Origin: Cadophora sp. MPI-SDFR-AT-0126
Lineage: Eukaryota; Ascomycota; Leotiomycetes; Helotiales; Ploettnerulaceae
Reading direction: 5' to 3'
Length of the DNA: 64,000 nt
Assembly: GCA_020747065.1 (NCBI GenBank)
Contig: JAGMVK010000001.1
Location: 744,001 to 808,000, forward strand
This document shows, piece by piece, positions 49,479-60,682 of the stretch (the stretch's first letter is position 1; each line of letters opens with the position of its first letter). Under the pieces are notes generated by a model. That model was not told the DNA's origin, searched no databases, and worked only from the letters and a program-made list of their open reading frames with translations. The position numbers and the translations under genes are program-made.

Positions 49479-51918
49479 TCCCTGTCATGAGCGCCTCGTC
49501 AAGGCTGTTTGTCTGGAGGCCACCTGTTCTAGCCAGTCTTCTGTGGCTGTAAGACACATGTCACCAATGGCGTCTGTACATTACCTGTTTCTCTCCGATC
49601 GTTATATCCATATTTCAAGCGGCACAGGCGCAAGATACCCTCAACTGCCGATGTAGCCCGGTTTCTTGTCTTTTGACTGGGAATAGAACACTGTTTATTC
49701 TATCCCATTGTGCGTCTTGGGTGTTTTTTTTTGAAGAATTGTGGCAATGCAACTGCATTTGCCTAGGCGTTAATACACTACGGTACCTCATTCGCTATAG
49801 ATCGGTTTTCTGTTTCCTTTGGTGATGGTGGCAAGGGAAAGTAAGAAAGTGGAATGTGGTAATTATTAATATATTAATGAGATGAGATGATGGGAGATGG
49901 AGTTGGTTGGCATGAATCGGTGTTGTATATAGGCTGATGGGATGGATTGATTGATCGTGGTGTTTGGCTGGAGATTGGTGGGATGAATACTCTGTGTTCT
50001 GTGTGTTGACGATGACTGAAAGGACAGAGCTGTAGATAGATACTGAGGATGAAGAATGAGGAACTGGTTTTTCTCTACTTGCTTGTCCCATTCCTTGATC
50101 TCTTCGCTATAATTTTCGTACTTGTGATTATCTTCCTTCCTCTGTTCTCCTACTCCTTTCAATCCTCAACACGGGCTGGCTAGAGTATCTATCCTACGAC
50201 GATCGATGGAGAGAGAGGGTCCTGGCCTGGCCTTGAAAAAAAAAGTTATCGAGGCACTAGCTGATGTGTAACAAGTCTCGCTCCTACCGTAGTTATTTTG
50301 CCGCCACTGGCTGATAGAGGAACAAGGGATCTTGATCTGGTCCTCCATCAGAGGTAGAGATATTTATCCTACTTGTGGGTTCGATGGAAGAGATGTCGGT
50401 TAGCCAATGATAACGGCAATTGTCTCGACGATCAGAACAGACATGACAACGACATCACCAGTGTAATCTCGATCCAAGATATAGGTTGTTCTGAATATAA
50501 TGTCCCAAAAAATCCTTCCTTATAGCCTCCAAATTTGAAGGCTTCTCAAGAGGCTTTCTCCAATTGCGAGACGACTGAAAATGAAGAAATCCTTTGTTTC
50601 CACAGTTCCACAGCTTGAAGCGACTGGTGACTTTCTCTCTGCAGACTTGGATTTCTGAAGATGGGAGGGAGAGCAGCGGTTTTATATAGACTGCTTCATT
50701 GGGAGGGAGGTGCGGATTGTACTGGATATGTGGGTGTGGTTTTCGTTTCAGTGCACAGGGAAAGGGCAGGGTAAGCGCATCCATTCACTTATGGCACAGC
50801 ATATGAGGATCTATGTTTAGATATCCTCGAGGCCGCACAGAGTTTACTTCAGGGAAAATGACGTGAGTATCGTTTTCACGGAACGGATGTGGAATAAATT
50901 GTGTCTGCAGGCTACCTATGGGAACTTCTCAGGTCCAGTACACCAAGGTAATGGCCAATCCCAAATATGCGACTATTCGCTTTCTTCATCTCTGTTATTC
51001 CCATATGCGTCGTTTCATGTAGTTAGTAGAAGTGTAATAATACTGGATATGGAGTGGAGACAATGTAATGCAGACTCTTTAGCGTCAAACGATCTAGACG
51101 GGTAGGTTCTGAAGGACAGCAAGTGAATATCAGGTCAAGTCACTAGTAATTGCCGTAACTGCAATTTAGGGGAGCTCAAATTATAAAAGGCAATCGTCAC
51201 AAAATAGATTGACCGCAAGAAAGGTATTGATTATCCCAAGAGAAGGTTCATGGAGTGGCTTCCCGCTTCCACAATGTATCTCTTGTGGTTGGTGAGCCAA
51301 GCAGGACATAGTTGTACCATTACACAAGGACCCCCTTACGCTGTCTCTTCGAGAGACTGACAGAAGAAAGACAGTGAGGTAAAGTTACTTCCGGTTTTCT
51401 GGATTTGTGAAGATCTTGGGGATATTGATGGCGGATTCTCCACCGACGGCAGAAATTCTATGGTCTACGGTGAACTTTTCACTGTTGTGCGAATGTTGGA
51501 TTTTCTTTACAGCTGGAGCATAGAAATGCAAAACATTCCTGATCTGCTCGTTCGTGTTCGGCATGGCTTGTACTCGTCGGCAAGCAGCAGGTGGAACCCA
51601 AAATCGGGGGTTTCGTCGACGGGTAGCTGTCATTTGAAGCGCTTGCATTCTTAAAATTGGAAAACATCATTTTTTGTCAAAACGTTTGAGACCGAAGCGA
51701 TGGCCGAAGTATGCGGATACTCGTACGGTATCGGATTGCCAAGTAGCCGGACCAACTCGATTGCAAACACGCGTATTCGGCTTGGCTTGTTTGTATTGTA
51801 CATTTCGTCTAGCAATATAAATAAATGCCCAAACTTTCAAGCTATTGTGTCTTCGGACCAAATATGCAGCCTTTCATATCTTATTCATGAAGACAAACAC
51901 GAACGGCACTGTAATACG
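49479..51918. other. Gene-poor spacer downstream of LCB2
   Basis: In this 2.4 kb I recognise no gene. ATG-started frames of 109 codons (minus, 50455-50784) and 87 codons (minus, 51385-51648) show no domain. Short homopolymers occur near 49722 and 50237. The region before 51919 is the upstream flank of the truncated TIM-barrel gene. Confidence 0.45.
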
Positions 51919-52464
51919 ATGAAATACTGGGGAATTGTCTACGATGTCGGCCTCAACTTCGGAGGAGCAAAGCTCTCAGTCGAAACCTTCAATATCCACC
52001 TCGTCGAATACGATCCGCGTACAATCGCCCACGACCTACATGCAAACGCAGTCAGAATCGAAGGGGAAGACATTGACCGACTAGTCACGGCCACACGTGC
52101 CGCTCACGCAGAAGGACTCACGGTATTTTTCAACCCCTGGAATATGGAAGCTGCCGTTGAAGAGACTCGCGCCTATCTGGAAGAGGCTGTAGAAGCTGCG
52201 GAAACACTCAGAATTGAAGGCGTTGATATTGTCTTTGTTGCTGGCTGCGAATACACGATCTTCAACAAGGGAGTTTTCCCAGGCGATTCATTCAATGACC
52301 GTGTTATGTGGTTTGGTACTCAACTTTCTGGAAATCCGCCTGTTGCGAAAAGTATTCCTGATTCTGTTCGCGAGAAGTCACCGAAATTGAACACAATCTT
52401 GAGGTCTTTCGCAGAGGGTGTTCGTCGCAAATTTGGGGGACTGTTGACGTATTCGGCTGGATGA
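51919..52464 (+). pseudogene. 3'-truncated TIM-barrel hydrolase-like gene
   Basis: The frame starts MKYWGIVYDVGLNFGG and keeps the pattern of a family, common in actinobacteria and present in fungi, often mis-annotated as abortive infection protein. It continues with LHANAVRIEGEDIDRLVTA, GLTVFFNPWNMEAAVEETRA, VDIVFVAGCEYTIFNKGVFP and LNTILRSFAEGVRRKFGGL. Full-length members are about 330-370 aa and continue beyond the T-Y-S-A step with two or three more barrel strands. Here the frame stops at TYSAG after 181 aa, so roughly the last 45% is missing. Immediately downstream, in the opposite direction, is a VOC gene that has also lost its 3' part. The frame is open upstream to 51700 but without likely coding content. 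The family assignment is from memory; the truncation is clear if it is right. Confidence 0.6.
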
Positions 52465-52549
52465 GGCCACCATTGACTTGCTTGAATGCTGTTTGTGAAA
52501 ATCAGTAGTCGAAGGTTGTGAGGGAAGTCTTCTAGAGATCTAGCCTTAC

Positions 52550-52778
52550 CATTGGACAGACGAGTTCCAGCACGCCTTCTCGTGCGAAAAGAGGTACATG
52601 GGAGACTGCTGGATCGACATACCCGAGGAAGACAACTGTGACGGTGTCTAAAGGCATCCGGGCCAACTCTTTCATCCCGAACACCCCGGAATAGAAAATC
52701 AATGGATCTTTCAATGTCTGCGACGCGAAGTCCGACATGGGTCATTCTGAAGCCTTTGGTAATGTCTTTTGATGCCAT
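52550..52778 (-). pseudogene. Frameshifted, 3'-truncated VOC/glyoxalase-like gene
   Basis: Translation from 52778 reads MASKDITKGFRMTHVGLRV and ADIERSIDF, the first beta-alpha-beta of a vicinal-oxygen-chelate (glyoxalase I-like) protein. At a TTTT run (plus AAAA at 52695-52698) the frame shifts by one base. In the next frame it continues YSGVFGMKELARMPLDTVTV, then VFLGYVDPAVSH and VLELVCPM, exactly the expected continuation. The exon ends at a GTAAGG donor (52549), with a TACTGAT branch and CAG acceptor at 52489, but what follows is not VOC sequence and is antisense to the truncated hydrolase gene. The second VOC half with the remaining metal ligands is therefore absent. One extra T in a homopolymer could be an assembly error; the missing half could not. 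Confidence 0.65.
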
Positions 52779-53617
52779 AATATGGCCGTGCTGCGCTAGA
52801 TCGATACTGTCGTTCTTGTATAGTATGTTTATGAGGTGCGGTCTGCATTTTTATAGGCAATCCTTAAAGTCCACCATCGTAGACCAAAAAGTTACATTTG
52901 TCAAACTCACCCTGGTGAAATTTGTCACCTTCATATCCATCAACAGCTATCACTTGATTCGCGTCAAAATTCCACAATACCAAGCCCGGTAAACCTTTAT
53001 CATCTGTCAGCAGCTGGTTCTTGGCTTTCATTTCTAACTTAATCTGGGCATGGAGGGGGGCGAAATGAAACTGTGAAATTGAATAGCATTAGTAAGTAGT
53101 CTATCTCCTCAAATTGACTTTCTTTATCCGTTCCCGTCGTGCCTAGGGTTACAAGACAGTGCTACAGAAGCATCCGCTAACATGATATGCCAGTTACAGT
53201 ATTTACCTTTTGCTTCGGATATGGAGCAGAAAATGCAACTCTTACTTGGTCCTGCTCTCTTCCTCGACATTGATGAGAAATAGATTAATACGGCAATTTT
53301 CCAAACCTTTGTTCTCAATCTCTTGAAACCTACCTGGTATTCAAATTCTGATTCTTGTAAAGTACGAACATCAGCTCCAACTCAAGGGTATCTATGACTG
53401 ACCCTGGTGAAGAGCAAAGGGAGCTGTGTGTAGTACGGGAGGAAAATCTTCTCGGGGGTGTCGTTAGTTTTTCCCCACTACAAGAGCTAAGCGAGCTATC
53501 AACATCCACTTCTGCACATCACACAAAAATCGTGTAAAAATCAAAATTAATAGTCAATTTCTTGAACTTTACAAAAACGCCAAAAAAATTTGTGAATGGT
53601 TGATGTTTGTTTTGAAT
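52779..53617. other. Spacer between VOC relic and tRNA
   Basis: These 839 bp hold no gene-like frame above 96 codons and no domain. The 3' end near 53571-53588 contains A runs that are the tRNA terminator on the minus strand. Confidence 0.5.
53582..53588 (-). terminator. Pol III T-run terminator of the tRNA
   Basis: Seven consecutive T on the minus strand, 30 bases after the tRNA 3' end, are the first run long enough for RNA polymerase III termination. Confidence 0.6.
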
Positions 53618-53711
53618 TGGACAAACTGGGAATCGAACCCAGGACCATTCCCATGCTAGAACAGGGCTTGCTGCATGCTAAGGGAATATTATACCACTAA
53701 ACCATATGCCC
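53618..53711 (-). tRNA. tRNA-Ala(AGC), intron-containing
   Basis: On the minus strand the 94-base gene has acceptor arms GGGCATA and TTTGTCC with one T-T mismatch and discriminator A. It has a D arm with a box-A match (TGGTTTAGTGG), an anticodon stem TTCCC/GGGAA, and a perfect T arm CTGGG-TTCGATT-CCCAG with a box-B match. The anticodon loop TTAGCAT gives AGC (Ala), and the G3-U70 pair expected for alanine identity is present. A 22-base intron sits after position 37, at the standard place for nuclear tRNA introns. A seven-T run about 30 bases downstream (53588-53582) can terminate Pol III. The D-stem T13-T22 mismatch and Pro-tRNA-like D arm are unusual, so isotype is less certain than tRNA identity. 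Confidence 0.8.
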
Positions 53712-56700
53712 GTTGTATTTTCATCTCTGTGAGGAGATGTTGTGGCAGGAATTTTGTTATTTGGGTAAATATTAGGGCTAGTGCAGTGTAGAGAAATGAC
53801 AAAGAGGAAATGGAGTTTAGAGTCAAGGGGAAGAAGTGAATGTGGGTTGCATGATTCAGGTACAGATGGGGGTGTACTTGCAAGGGATGGGCCAATGATA
53901 TTGGGGTTGAGTGGGTCTTGAGCACCCTCCTCTTTTTTCACAAGCGAAACGAATGTTTACTTTCTACTGAGATTGTGGATAATTATGACAGTTTGGGCTT
54001 TCATTGGAATACATGGAACACACCCAAATTTAGAGTTCAAGAATAGGACTCTCGAAGATTTTTCGCCTGCGGCCATCGGCTCGGGAATCAGATGAGCCGA
54101 ATACTTCATGAGATCTCTAAGAAACATTGAGTGCGTAGGTCTATTTCTGCATCTACATTTCATCAACGTTTTTTTTTTCATGGAATGGATATTTTTGGTT
54201 GACAGCAAATTACCATGTGAAAGTCAATTACAAACGGAGACAAGCCTACAGATACTGGGGATTGTCGGGGAGCAACAGAAGCGAGCCCTCACACGGTGCC
54301 AGTACGAGAATTTGAACTTATACTGTAGCCTTCATTCCCACATCCAAGAATGCAAAATTCTCATCGCGTTGCTGCTATGTATTTGTGGGCATGTCCTCCA
54401 GTCAATCACGGACATGTGAGGAAAATAGTTGATTACAGAAGATGGAATGCTCGCCCGATACACATGCTTGACAATGATAATTGAGGTTCTCTGAATACAC
54501 AAGCCTTTTAGTGGGAGGTAAGTTAGATACCGGACCCATGCTTCATTCTTCCCTGAGGATTATCCACGAGTTGAAAGAGCCAAAAATTAGTTCTTGTTGA
54601 AATGTGTACCCGAACCGTGGTATCGGCGACGGCAATGAGCGAATTAGGTACAGAAACGATGGGAATGTGAGACGCACAGAGTTTGTTTGAAGATGTGTTC
54701 ATGAAACTGTATGTTTATTAAAGTTATTCGGTACTTTAAACCAGCAACAGCGCTCCTTCTTCTCCGTAGTCCTCTGGGAAACGAAGAGTGCGGGGTATCA
54801 ACAGTGACTGGAATGTGATAATAAGATATGGAAACTGAACGGAAGGAAAGGTTGTGTTGCATCTTCGCATGTGACGAATTTTGGATACAAAGGGTGAAAG
54901 CGAAATTCTTAGATCGACTCGAAAGATCTGCCGGACTGTTTCGTTGCTGAATCTGTTCGCAGTCATGTCCCCATTGTGGCATGGGAAACAATTCATTGAA
55001 GTAGAATAACCCTTCTGAGAACCTGGTAAAACGATTAGAATTAACCGAAGGCCCGTGTTTCTCCCAAAGTCAATCAAGTCGAGTCTCCAGGCCAACAAAT
55101 GGTCTCAAATCCAACAGCCTGACAACAACCATCCGACACCCCGTCTCAAACTCAAAGCTAGGCCTAAGACGAGGCTTCCCCTCACTATCTACCTACCTTC
55201 CGTATTCGGGATTTCGCCACCACTATCACATCCATGAAGCCTCGCTGCGCGACCAATATATACCTCGCGTGGCGCAACGTCACCTGCATCGTTCATGCAA
55301 TGCATCACGCTTAGTACAGTGAGGGCGCATGCGTTTACTATCAGCTGGATGGCTTCGCCTGGTGACCCATTATCAAGGCGGTTAAGGTTTATGGATATCC
55401 GAGACAAGGAAAGCACGTGGATGATGTACATTGGTACATGGGTACAAGGGTACTTGAGCCTCGAGCTTCGAGCCTCGTGAGAATTTGGGGGTTGGACGAT
55501 GGGGAGGTGGCGAAATGTGTTAGCGAGGATATGTGAAGTGAAAGACTATCGTGTCACAGAGTGAAGAAGGATGATCATCGAGATGCGTGGCAGGAGTGTT
55601 GCGTGTTCTTTGTTGATCATAGATATCGGGGACTGAGGATCAAAAATATTCGATCGATGGGGAAATCAAAGAAGAAGATCTTGAATTTTCCAGTCTTCTG
55701 ATGGACCACTGTGTTGTTTATCACTTACAACTTGGGCGAGAAATTTGAGACCGAACGATTGCAAATCCTCGAAGATTGCTGCCCAACTTCTGCATCACGC
55801 CATGAATGCAATGAGGCTCTCAAGAATAGGAAAATCCAGGTCATCCAAGTGCCAAAAGTAAACACGAAATCGAACTTTTCGGGCAAAGGTGAGGCTCTGC
55901 TGGTGAAACGATGAGAAATCTGGGTCATACTTTGACTTGTGTTGTATTGCTGCCCAATGTCTTGCGATATCGAGGCTCTGCTTAAGTATCCAACAGACAA
56001 TCACTTGTTGTCACTTTGTACTCGGTGACAAGGCTGCACATTCCCCAAACAAACAAGGCGGGCGTACTGCAGACCGTCACACTCGCTTCGGACACAGGAA
56101 ATGAAATAACTCATGATTCTGTGAGACAGTGTCCTCGCACAACATAAACATCATGCGTGATGTAACCTTGCACAATCCGCAAGCCATCCTGTACCGCAGT
56201 ACGCGGACGATCACTGCATCTCTGCTATTCCGCACCATCGTACCATCAAAGTATCTGAGTGCCACGCACCTTGGATATCGTTTGGCTAAACTCGGGACGA
56301 TCCCACACGTTGTGTAACTCATCGCGCCCTGCTTTGCCCATGGTGTACAGCAATACTTTTCTACTGGAAGACCCCTGGCTGTGATTCGTGAGCATTCATA
56401 TCTCAAATTTCATGTGAATAGGATAGCTGATGACAGCGACCACTCAGAGAAATGGGGGCAAGTCTGCCGGGCGGGTGGGGTCAGCTGCATCCTGATAGCC
56501 CGAGAGAGTGGTGATTGGACGACGCTGCATTTGTATTTGGGGACTCGGGAAGGGGGCGAGGAAACACTTTGCGTGTCGACTTCGAGCGGGGAGACGGATG
56601 ATGCGGGGTTAGTGGTTTCCTCTCCGTCCTTCGCGGGAGACCTTTGATGTTTCTCCTGGCAAATAATACAATGCCTTGTCTGTCGGAGTTGTCTTGGTCG

Positions 56701-58930
56701 GCGAATACGGATGCGCGCCCGGCTACAGTGCGAGGAACAGAGTTTCCAGAAATCGAAAGGATCGGAAAAAAGCATCTGCAGCTTGGAACAGCATCAGTGG
56801 GGCGTCAACATAGGCCGGGCGTAACCCTCAGCCACCAAAATTGAGATGCAGGCGGTATTGATTGTTTTAGATGCCATAAAGGTGTGGTATAGCAACAGAA
56901 CCTTCTCAAGGCTGTAGTTTTGTGAATCATTTGCTGTTGGCTATAAGGCTTCGCCGACCATGTGGCGGTAAGGCCCAGTATGGAGTACCTGCTGCATGTA
57001 TGTATGACGACTACAGCATTCTTTGCATAAGGCAGAACATCTTGCACTGAGGATTCTGCAGCTCTAGCTACCGAACGCAGACGGACGATGAGTTGCAGAA
57101 GATTGCCGCGACATTTCTACGCGTGCAGCAGGGGGCAGCTGCAATTGATCGAGAAGTTTCAGACCAGGATTGTCAACTTTAAGCAAACATTTAGGCTTGA
57201 CAAATAATGGTACAATTAGTATGTTTTCCTAGACACAAGTTTGTCAACCAAGTCTCACGATAAGAAGAGTTGCGGAAGTTTTGGCTACGTTAGGATATCG
57301 GAGACCGAAATCACACCCGAAGCTCGAAGGCTTCGTGTTGGTGATCGAGTAATTGTAGCCGGGTGCACTTTTGTTCGAAGGGTGTGTAGCTTTCTGGATG
57401 AAACCATAGTGGTCCAATTGTGAGGTTGAAATTCGGCGAGGCAAGAAGGCAAAAGAGGTCTTGTGGCTCTTCAAGTGACCGGGGCGTGAAAGGCAACCAA
57501 AATGGTCCCCATCTAGTCCGCAAAGCTGGGCGCCTTGTTTCTTGAGAGATGCGCCCTTCTGCCACACTCTTTCCTTCCGACAGAACCGAGGATGAAGTGG
57601 AGAGAGATGTTGGAATCGAACAACAGTGGGCGACAACCCTCGTCGATCGATGTCCTCTTTGACGTGTGAGTGTACAGTAGTTACTGCATCACATGTCTAG
57701 AGCGAGTATTAGCTCCACCAGTCCATCTAGGCAATAACCAGGGGTCCAAGTAGGCGCTTTATGCGGACGACATCTGTTCGAAGTTCCTCTCCAGTGTTGT
57801 CCTCGACCAAGATAAAGCACGGCGGAATGGCTTCGCAGTGAACTGGCTATCATCATATTCAACATTAATCCGCGACATATAGGTGCCAAGCTCGTAAAGT
57901 CTCCTGCCTGTGCGGGAAGGACGACATGCCTGTAAGAGCTGAGCCAGAGCGTTCATGCTTCTGGAAAGTGTAAGTCGGTACTAGTGCTGATGTCCTGCTT
58001 TCGATTGGTAATTGATAGTCTGCGGAGTCTGCCTTGTATGTTTCCTTTTCCGTCCCCCAGCTCGAGCGCGAGAGAGCGCGAGACACTGGAGCCTCAATAC
58101 TGACGGGCTGTGAGTGGTTGGTTGCCTGGAAAGGCTGCATGCACAGCCTCTGGAGCTGAGATGTTGCCAGAGCCGGGCGATAGATCATGCCACGACATAT
58201 AAAGGCCGATTGAAGAAGACCCCTTTCAGCGTCAGGAATGCAGAAGCCTGTTTGTTTTTGACAACAAAAGGTGAAACGAAGAAGTTGGTTGGGATCGCAT
58301 AGTAGTGAAGTATGTTGTCCTGTCTACGTAGATGTAGCCGAGAATGGAGATGATAGGAAGAGAGAAGAGGGGAGCTTGGGCGGTGGAATGGGGTTGGAGT
58401 GCTTACTCGGTGAAAGAAGGTCGGTTAGTTCCAGCTGCAATTCCAGGGGCCAACGCTGGCGAATCAGCGCTGTTCATTCCCCACCGCTCAATGTGTGCCC
58501 CGCTGTGTCCATAATGTGAACCCCTCCCTCCTCCCCCCTCCATGCCCCTCCCTCTTTGAAGGATGGCATGCTAGAAAAAGCCACCAGGTGGATGACTATC
58601 AACCGTCGACCATCATATATACTTTTGCCGCTCCCACCCACACCTTCTCTTACACCCTAACTTGCGCCCGCCTCACTTTTCCAGACTCCCTGTGTCTTGA
58701 AAACAGACACGATCGACAATTAAGAGCCTCAATCCCAGGAATAAAAGAAGGGAAGAGCTGGCTTAAGGTTAATACCCTCGCCCTCGCCCTCTCGCCCGTC
58801 TCCCTCCTTCAACTCAACTCATCAACTTCGACTACCTTCAACCTTGAACCACGCCCCGTCTCTTGGACAAGGTCATCTTACCTGCAATCAGCAGCCTTAC
58901 ACGGCTCACATCAAAAATACCGTACCAACC
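53712..58930. other. Longest gene-free stretch of the window (5.2 kb)
   Basis: I found no protein gene with a recognisable domain or consistent splice pattern. The longest frames are about 120-130 codons (54736-55098 minus, 56410-56775 minus, 57244-57636 minus) and look accidental. From about 58.5 kb the sequence is C/T-rich and is promoter and leader of the gene at 58931, including a C-run cluster at 58521-58552 and a TATATA at about 58615. Confidence 0.5.
58521..58552 (-). promoter_or_regulatory. Putative promoter G-quadruplex (minus strand)
   Basis: C runs of 4, 3, 6, 4 and 3 bases on the plus strand, with spacers of 1, 4, 6 and 1, form a strong five-tract G-quadruplex pattern on the minus strand, about 380-410 bp before the start codon at 58931. 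Confidence 0.5.
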
Positions 58931-60682
58931 ATGGCGACTCACGGTCACGGTGGCCCGCCTCCTCCCCCTCCTCCGCCTGGCCAGTTCCGCCCTCCTCCAC
59001 AGCAAGGGGGACTAGCACCACCGCGTCCTCAAGGTGGACAGGGACCTCCTCCCCCGCAGTTCATGGCAATGCCGATTCGCCAACCCCTACAACAGTCAGT
59101 CCGTATCCAGGACATCACGCCTGCGAAGATCCTAGACGAAGCTGCCTGTTTGAAGAAATTGACGACCTATGCAGCATACACTATTCGGAAAGTGGCACCC
59201 CGCGATGCGAAGGAGAGACCCACCTGGGCCAGAGCAGAGGTGGTCGAGGAGAAGTATCCTCAAGAGGAGGTATCCAAGCAAATAAAGAAGCTTAACGAGA
59301 GCAAGCGAACTGTTTCCGAGAAGAAGGCTGCCCTCGCACCATTCCAACAAGGCCAAATCACGAGCCTTCTTGACGACCTTGGATCCAGAGAGCCTGATTC
59401 GAATTTTCAATGGTCTCTTGTACAGATGACCACGAAAGAAAAACCAATCAGTAGTTCACGGGGCACAAGCAAAAAGTCGCTGTACGAGACCGTGACCATG
59501 ACAGTGTTCGTGAAACGGGCACCTGTGAGGGATGTCAATCCAATGCAGTTGTTTCAGACTCTAGAGAGGATAAAAGCGGACAGATTGAGGCCACCACCAC
59601 CTGCTCAACCAAAGCAGCAGCAACAACAACAGCAGGGCGGTGGCGGAGGAGGACAAGGCGGTGGACAAGGAGGCGGACATGGTGGGCCTCCAGGGGGAAA
59701 TCAACAGCAAGGAAATCGGGCGCCTGCCCCGCCGCCAGCATTTGTCCAAATCAACAAAGGTGGACCTCCTCCTGGAGGCAACCACAACAAGCCTCAAATC
59801 GTCAAGCAGCCGCAGAGAGGAGGTAAGCGCCACGGTCCCAGGAAGTACCATGGCGGCTCAAGTTCGTCCGATTCCTATGATTCGGATAGTATGTCAGAAT
59901 CTTCATCTGGCTCGGATTCCTTAGATACGAGTATCAGTGCCGAATCCAAGCGTCATAGGAGACCCAGCAAGGGTGCAACTCGCCGTCATAGCTTCCACCG
60001 TGAATCTGGTCCCAAATACTATCTCGAACCTCGGTCTCATGAGCGAGCGAGCGATGCCTTCGGTGGCATCCCGCCCCAGCATAGACCTTATGCACCTGAC
60101 GTTCCACGTGCAGTGCCAGCTATTGATCCCATCACTTCGGCTTACCAGGCCGGAAAGGAAGATGCCATGGCTGAGAGATTCGGCGCTGATCGTTTCGCTC
60201 AACAAGCACAACAGATTGCGCAACCTATTGTACAAGTAGTTGAACGCATCATCGAGCCCCGGCCAGTCGTGTCATATGGTCGCATGGAGCCCCAGTTTGC
60301 TGAGCGTCCTCGACTCATTGAGCCTCGATACATCGACGAGAGATACGTAGATGACCTGCGTTCTGTCGAGGATGATATCATCCTGAGGCAGCGTCGAGCT
60401 GAGGAGTACATCGACCGAAGGCCGCTCGAGCCAAGAGAGTACTTTGAGCGACGCCCAAGCGATTTCGAGCGACGACCATTTGAGAGGCCGGAGTTTGAGA
60501 GAAGATTCAGTGAAGTTCGACCCCTTGAACGAAGGGAATTCTTCGATCGGCCTACCATCGGACGAGACAATTCTCCACCAAGGGTTTTCCTAAGAGACTC
60601 GCATCCCTTCGCGCCAACTCCGCTTCCACGACGGTACCCCGTGGCGCCGAGTACCAATAGTAGTTTCGAGCATGGCTGGTGA
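58931..60682 (+). CDS. Pro/Gln/Arg-rich protein of unknown function (583 aa)
   Basis: An intronless gene starting MATHGHGGPPPPPPPPGQF. Residues 1-55 are Pro/Gly/Gln-rich. About 55-215 is the only part that looks folded: RIQDITPAKILDEAACLKKL, TYAAYTIRKVAPRDAKERP, QGQITSLLDDLGSREPDSNF and SLYETVTMTVFVKRAP. Next come a polyGln and Gly/Gln-rich linker, a basic RGGKRHGPRKYHG patch, and a Ser/Asp-rich stretch (SDSYDSDSMSESSSGSDSLD). The C-terminal 130 residues are built of repeated Arg/Glu units (ERRPLEPREYFERRPSDFE, FERRPFERPEFERRFSE). The composition suggests an RNA-associated or condensate-forming protein, but I recognise no named domain. The longer frame open to 58854 is leader. A second frame (58495-59295) overlapping the start is a shadow of it. 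Confidence 0.8.
   Translation: MATHGHGGPPPPPPPPGQFRPPPQQGGLAPPRPQGGQGPPPPQFMAMPIRQPLQQSVRIQDITPAKILDEAACLKKLTTYAAYTIRKVAPRDAKERPTWARAEVVEEKYPQEEVSKQIKKLNESKRTVSEKKAALAPFQQGQITSLLDDLGSREPDSNFQWSLVQMTTKEKPISSSRGTSKKSLYETVTMTVFVKRAPVRDVNPMQLFQTLERIKADRLRPPPPAQPKQQQQQQQGGGGGGQGGGQGGGHGGPPGGNQQQGNRAPAPPPAFVQINKGGPPPGGNHNKPQIVKQPQRGGKRHGPRKYHGGSSSSDSYDSDSMSESSSGSDSLDTSISAESKRHRRPSKGATRRHSFHRESGPKYYLEPRSHERASDAFGGIPPQHRPYAPDVPRAVPAIDPITSAYQAGKEDAMAERFGADRFAQQAQQIAQPIVQVVERIIEPRPVVSYGRMEPQFAERPRLIEPRYIDERYVDDLRSVEDDIILRQRRAEEYIDRRPLEPREYFERRPSDFERRPFERPEFERRFSEVRPLERREFFDRPTIGRDNSPPRVFLRDSHPFAPTPLPRRYPVAPSTNSSFEHGW

Noticed and set aside
50455..50784. 109-codon minus-strand frame with ATG
   Set aside because: No recognisable motif or neighbouring exon; kept only as a note.
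51385..51648. 87-codon minus-strand frame before the TIM-barrel relic
   Set aside because: Looked briefly like a domain end, but I cannot match it to any family and found no upstream exon.
57241..57423. Short frame with RVGDRVIVAG, CAP-Gly-like
   Set aside because: Too short, with no glycine-rich CAP-Gly core or flanking exons; probably coincidence.
58495..59295. 266-codon plus-strand frame overlapping the start of the Pro/Gln/Arg-rich gene
   Set aside because: It is the leader plus an out-of-frame reading of the real coding sequence; composition is Ser/Pro/Thr without a domain and it ends inside the better-supported gene.
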